DNA from: Streptomyces sp. CBMA152
GTDB lineage: Bacteria > Actinomycetota > Actinomycetes > Streptomycetales > Streptomycetaceae
Length of the DNA: 64,000 nt
NCBI RefSeq assembly: GCF_014596475.1
Contig: NZ_MECJ01000031.1
Span: forward strand, 124,001-188,000
Direction: 5' to 3'
A program made the position numbers and the translations under genes. Numbering within the stretch: the stretch's first letter is position 1; the number at the start of each line of letters is the position of its first letter. Positions 61,258-64,000 of the stretch are shown in pieces. A model generated the notes under the pieces. It was not told where the DNA came from, ran no database searches, and saw only the letters and a list, made by a program, of their open reading frames with translations.

Positions 61258-62316
61258 ATGGAAGCCATGGAATACAGGAGGCTGGGCACGTCGGGGCTGC
61301 TGGTGCCCGCGCTGAGCTTCGGCGCCGGGACGTTCGGCGGGCGCGGCGAGCTCTTCAGCAACTGGGGCGAAACCGACGCGGCCGAGGCGAGGCGGCTCGT
61401 GGACATCTGCCTGGAGGCGGGGGTGAACATGTTCGACACCGCCGACGTCTACTCGGGCGGCGCCTCCGAGGAAGTGCTCGGCGCCGCGATCAAGGGGCGG
61501 CGCGACGACGTGATCGTCTCCACCAAGGCCGGGCTGCCGATGGGCGACGGACCGGCCGACGCCGGAACCTCCCGCTCCCGCCTGATCAAAACCGTCGAGG
61601 CCGCGCTGCGCCGCCTCGACACCGACTACCTCGACCTCTTCCAGCTGCACGCCTTCGACGCGGGCACCCCCGTCGAGGAGGTGCTGTCCACCCTCGACGA
61701 CCTCGTACGCGCCGGAAAGATCCGCTACACCGGAGTCTCCAACTTCTCCGGCTGGCAGCTGATGAAGTCGCAGGCCGTCGCGGACCGGCACGGTTACGCC
61801 CGGTACGCGGCCCACCAGGTGTACTACTCGCTGGTCGGCCGGGACTACGAATGGGAGCTGCTGCCGCTCGCCGCCGACCAGGGCGTGGGGGCCGTCGTCT
61901 GGAGCCCGCTCGGCTGGGGACGGCTCACCGGGAAGATCCGCCGGGGGCAGCCGCTGCCGGAGCAGAGCCGGTTGCACCGCACCGCCGACTTCGGCCCGCC
62001 CGTCGAGGACGAGCTGCTGTACCGGGTGGTCGACGCCTTGGACGAGATCGCCCGGGAGACCGGCCGGACCGTCCCGCAGATCGCCCTCAACTGGCTGCTG
62101 CGCCGCCCCACCGTCTCCTCGGTCATCATCGGTGCCCGCAACGAGGACCAGTTGCGGCAGAACCTCGGCGCGCTCGGCTGGTCCCTGACCGTCGACCAGG
62201 TCGCCCGCCTCGACGCCGCGAGCGCCAAGCCCGCCCCCTACCCGTACTTCCCGTACGAACGCCAGGAGGGCTTCGCCCGGCTCAACCCGCCGCTCACGGG
62301 CCGCACCGCACGCTGA
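61258..62316 (+). CDS. aldo/keto reductase
   Basis: A 352-residue NADPH-dependent TIM-barrel oxidoreductase. MEYRRLGTSGLLVPALSFGA, MFDTADVYSGGASEEVLGAA (catalytic Asp and Tyr), VSTKAGLPMGDG (Lys) and DLFQLHAFD (His) form the AKR tetrad. PQIALNWLLRRPTVSSVIIG binds the cofactor phosphate. ATG 61258 follows GGAGAGGA. It reduces aldehydes or ketones, typically in detoxification; induction would be through the adjacent TetR repressor. Confidence 0.92.
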   Translation: MEAMEYRRLGTSGLLVPALSFGAGTFGGRGELFSNWGETDAAEARRLVDICLEAGVNMFDTADVYSGGASEEVLGAAIKGRRDDVIVSTKAGLPMGDGPADAGTSRSRLIKTVEAALRRLDTDYLDLFQLHAFDAGTPVEEVLSTLDDLVRAGKIRYTGVSNFSGWQLMKSQAVADRHGYARYAAHQVYYSLVGRDYEWELLPLAADQGVGAVVWSPLGWGRLTGKIRRGQPLPEQSRLHRTADFGPPVEDELLYRVVDALDEIARETGRTVPQIALNWLLRRPTVSSVIIGARNEDQLRQNLGALGWSLTVDQVARLDAASAKPAPYPYFPYERQEGFARLNPPLTGRTAR

Positions 62317-62909
62317 GTGGGGCCCGGCCGCCGAGATGAGACTCGCCCGAACCGGTGGGGCTGTGGTGCGCGATGCCCTGATGGCCTGTCAGTCTCTCCG
62401 GCTCCGGGAGATCGCGTCTGGTACGCACGCCCTCTCTGGTATCTGTTGCGGCATCTACTGCACTATCTGCTGCGCTATCTGTTGCCCCGCGCCTTTCGTG
62501 TCTCGTATATCGGGGCTGGTCACCAGGGGAGTTGGGGTGTGGTGGGGGGTCTGACATCCCCTCCACGGCCACTCGCCACGCCCCCAGAACAAGGAAAAGG
62601 GAGGAATGGGGGCGAGGGCGTGCGGTCGCGGAGGGGATCGGGGCCGGCCTTTCTGGTTGCGCGTCGCCGGGGGCTCCGCGCCGCGCCTGCCTGACGGTCT
62701 CACCGTCCGGAAGGCCGGGGTGGTGCAGCGTGCACTTCGCCTTGCGAGCGGCAGCCGCAGCTCGCTGATGTCCCTGGGATACGCGCAGGAAGGGTGCGAT
62801 CGACGCATTTAGGTGATGTTGATCGGGTATTGAGTCGTGATCCTTTAAGTGGTCTCTGTCCGCCTCTCGGGTCCGACCGGGAGGGGCACAGGGATACGAG
62901 GAGATCACC
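62317..62909. other. long non-coding stretch with a tandem repeat
   Basis: Almost 600 bases without a supported gene. It contains the 12-base tandem repeat at 62441-62488 and a G/C-rich part near 62650-62690 (CGGGGGCTCCGCGCC) of the kind scattered in Streptomyces intergenic DNA. The promoter of the gene at 62910 should lie at its end. Confidence 0.45.
62441..62488 (+). repeat. four 12-base tandem units ATCTNNTGCNNN
   Basis: Units start at 62441, 62453, 62465 and 62477 with invariant ATCT and TGC. One plus frame would read YLLRHLLHYLLRYLLP, an amphipathic Leu-rich helix, but there is no credible gene around it. Confidence 0.6.
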
Positions 62910-63338
62910 ATGTCCATTGCCCGGAAGAGAACGCGGCTCGCGGGGGCCGTTGTTGGTATGACAGCCCTGGCCGCGCTCGCATCAACGGCCACTGCCGCCC
63001 CCTCTCACGCCGCGGACGGAGCTGTCACAAGAGCCGCAGCATGGGGCAGCACGACCGGCCTTCAATACTGGGTCAACTGCGAGGAAGGAAGTGACGGGAC
63101 CGGCACAAACCCGACGATCTCGACGATCCTCACCGGCAAGCGCATCGTCCAAGGATCGGCGCGTCAGGGCAACACGCTGGTGCTCGACTTCAAGTACACG
63201 TACGTGCAGGTCGTTCCTAGCCCGTTCGGTGGCGCTCCGTCCCGTGTCGCCGTTGAAGACGATCTCTCCTGCGGTAAGAGCCTGAGCAGCGGCAACATCC
63301 TCTTCCACACCCGCAACGGCAAGGTCGTGAACCCGTAG
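62910..63338 (+). CDS. small secreted protein
   Basis: A 142-residue protein with signal peptide (residues 1-35, LAGAVVGMTALAALASTATA, then PSHAA). The mature part has two Cys (WVNCEEGSDG, DLSCGKSLSS) and a beta-rich pattern (LVLDFKYTYVQVVPSP). ACGAGGAG precedes ATG 62910. A strong terminator follows, so it is monocistronic. Family not recognised. Confidence 0.7.
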   Translation: MSIARKRTRLAGAVVGMTALAALASTATAAPSHAADGAVTRAAAWGSTTGLQYWVNCEEGSDGTGTNPTISTILTGKRIVQGSARQGNTLVLDFKYTYVQVVPSPFGGAPSRVAVEDDLSCGKSLSSGNILFHTRNGKVVNP

Positions 63339-63357
63339 GTCCCCGATGGGCCATCAG

Positions 63358-63397
63358 CACGGCGGGGCAGTCCTGTCCACAGGGCTGCCCCGCCGTG
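63358..63397 (+). terminator. strong hairpin after small secreted gene
   Basis: A 13-base stem, CACGGCGGGGCAG with CTGCCCCGCCGTG, with an additional CCTG/CAGG pairing inside the loop, 20 bases after the stop codon. Confidence 0.85.
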
Positions 63398-63534
63398 GCC
63401 CTCACTGAGAGCTGTTTCATATCCCTGATTCGGTACCCCGGTCACCCCACGGGGGCATCGTTCTCCCCGGCGACGGGGGTCACTGGTCAACGACATGCTG
63501 GGCATGTTGTTGGCGGGCGGTGTCAGGACGTCGG

Positions 63535-63936
63535 TCAGCCGCAGTCGGGCGTGATCGAGCCGACGGGCGCGCCGGTCAGCTCCGTGTCGCCGAAGCCGGA
63601 GATCTCCTGCTCGTCACCGGCGAAGTGCGGCTTGTCGTTGAGGCGCACGATGCAGCCGAAGGAGTCGGGTATCGGGTTGCGCGCCGACATTGGCTTGATC
63701 GCCGGGTCGAGTGAGTCGACCTCGGGGAAGGTGAAACCGGTCTTGGTGACCTTGACGTTGAGCCGGTAGAGGACCTGCCCGCTCTGGTGCGGCCCGCTGA
63801 AGAGGCAGAACTCGCTCTTGTGGCAGGCGTGCGGGGCCTCGGAGGCGTCAGTGGCCGAGGCGGCCGGCGCGACGGTGGCCGAGAGGCCGATGACCGCCAG
63901 GGCCGCCAGACCGAGACGTAAGGCGCGGTGCGACAC
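63535..63936 (-). CDS. peptidase inhibitor family I36-like secreted protein
   Basis: A 133-residue exported protein starting at GTG 63936 (SHRALRLGLAALAVIGLSAT), with AAGGAG 6 bases upstream and signal cleavage near ASA. The mature part has CHKSEFCLFSGPHQSG, the crystallin-like strand motif of the I36 (SMPI-type) metalloprotease inhibitors, and Cys pairs near FGCIVR and the C-terminal PDCG. It probably acts outside the cell against proteases. A second, more distant I36-like gene lies at 11264-11857. Confidence 0.75.
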   Translation of the reverse strand: MSHRALRLGLAALAVIGLSATVAPAASATDASEAPHACHKSEFCLFSGPHQSGQVLYRLNVKVTKTGFTFPEVDSLDPAIKPMSARNPIPDSFGCIVRLNDKPHFAGDEQEISGFGDTELTGAPVGSITPDCG

Positions 63937-64000
63937 GATAACTCCTTGAAACGGAAACAAAAGGACAAAACCTGACGCGCGCCAACCTACCGAAGATCAA

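Noticed and set aside
1..64000. tRNA, rRNA or CRISPR arrays
   Set aside because: None could be recognised by reading; the direct repeats seen are short tandem units without spacers, and no cloverleaf with a recognisable T-arm was noticed.

Overview
This 64 kb window has very high G+C, codons ending almost always in G or C, many short secreted proteins, GAF-ANTAR regulators, and DUF6192 and replication-relaxation relics. It reads as Streptomyces (or a close relative). The density of insertion sequences, gene fragments and plasmid-type relics points to an accessory region such as a chromosome arm or a large linear plasmid. No tRNA, rRNA, CRISPR array or housekeeping operon was found.

Layout. 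0-5.3 kb: an XRE/TPR regulator with two small coupled genes, a CsbD-like protein, a rubredoxin gene bracketed by a long imperfect inverted repeat, an S1-domain protein, then IS3 and regulator debris. 5.4-11.9 kb: a 1926-residue secreted mosaic (EEP nuclease, SGNH hydrolase, beta-trefoil lectin, GH18 chitinase, C-terminal lectin) and a convergent small secreted I36-like inhibitor. 12.3-13.8 kb: an intact IS110 element with a candidate bridge RNA. 14.07-19.87 kb: a compact Tn7-like transposon encoding only TnsA, TnsB, TnsC and TniQ. 20-30 kb: a small secreted protein, an IS5-type element, a coupled pair of GAF-ANTAR regulators, several hypothetical genes, a graveyard of plasmid-type fragments (replication-relaxation protein, kinase, TauE, DUF6192), a cytochrome P450 with an altered ExxR motif, and an IS630 relic.

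30.3-35.4 kb: a second giant secreted protein of 1693 residues (HExxH metalloprotease-like, ADP-ribosyltransferase-like, hydrophobic helical domain, ricin-type lectin, hemopexin-like repeats). 37.4-46.7 kb: a polyketide operon with a DUF5988-like protein, an iterative-looking type I PKS (KS-AT-DH-KR-ACP), a tiny coupled ORF, an AveC-like membrane protein, an FAD oxygenase and a methyltransferase, nearly all overlapping by a few bases. 46.7-53 kb: transposase, HAD and IS relics with a hypothetical gene and a family 2 glycosyltransferase. 53.1-55.2 kb: a secreted lectin/NucA-NucB-type nuclease and a divergent small secreted protein. 55.5-57.3 kb: a second IS110 element in an integrase relic. 57.3-64 kb: a DinB protein, a polysaccharide deacetylase lipoprotein, a TetR/aldo-keto reductase pair with visible operators, and three small secreted proteins.

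How the genes fit together. Three themes stand out. First, secreted, toxin-like multidomain proteins and small secreted inhibitors suggest dealings with other organisms. Second, there is a self-contained polyketide operon. Third, two different mobile systems (IS110 with its RNA, and a TnsABC-TniQ transposon) sit within 2 kb of each other. The remainder is mostly decayed DNA left by repeated insertion and deletion.
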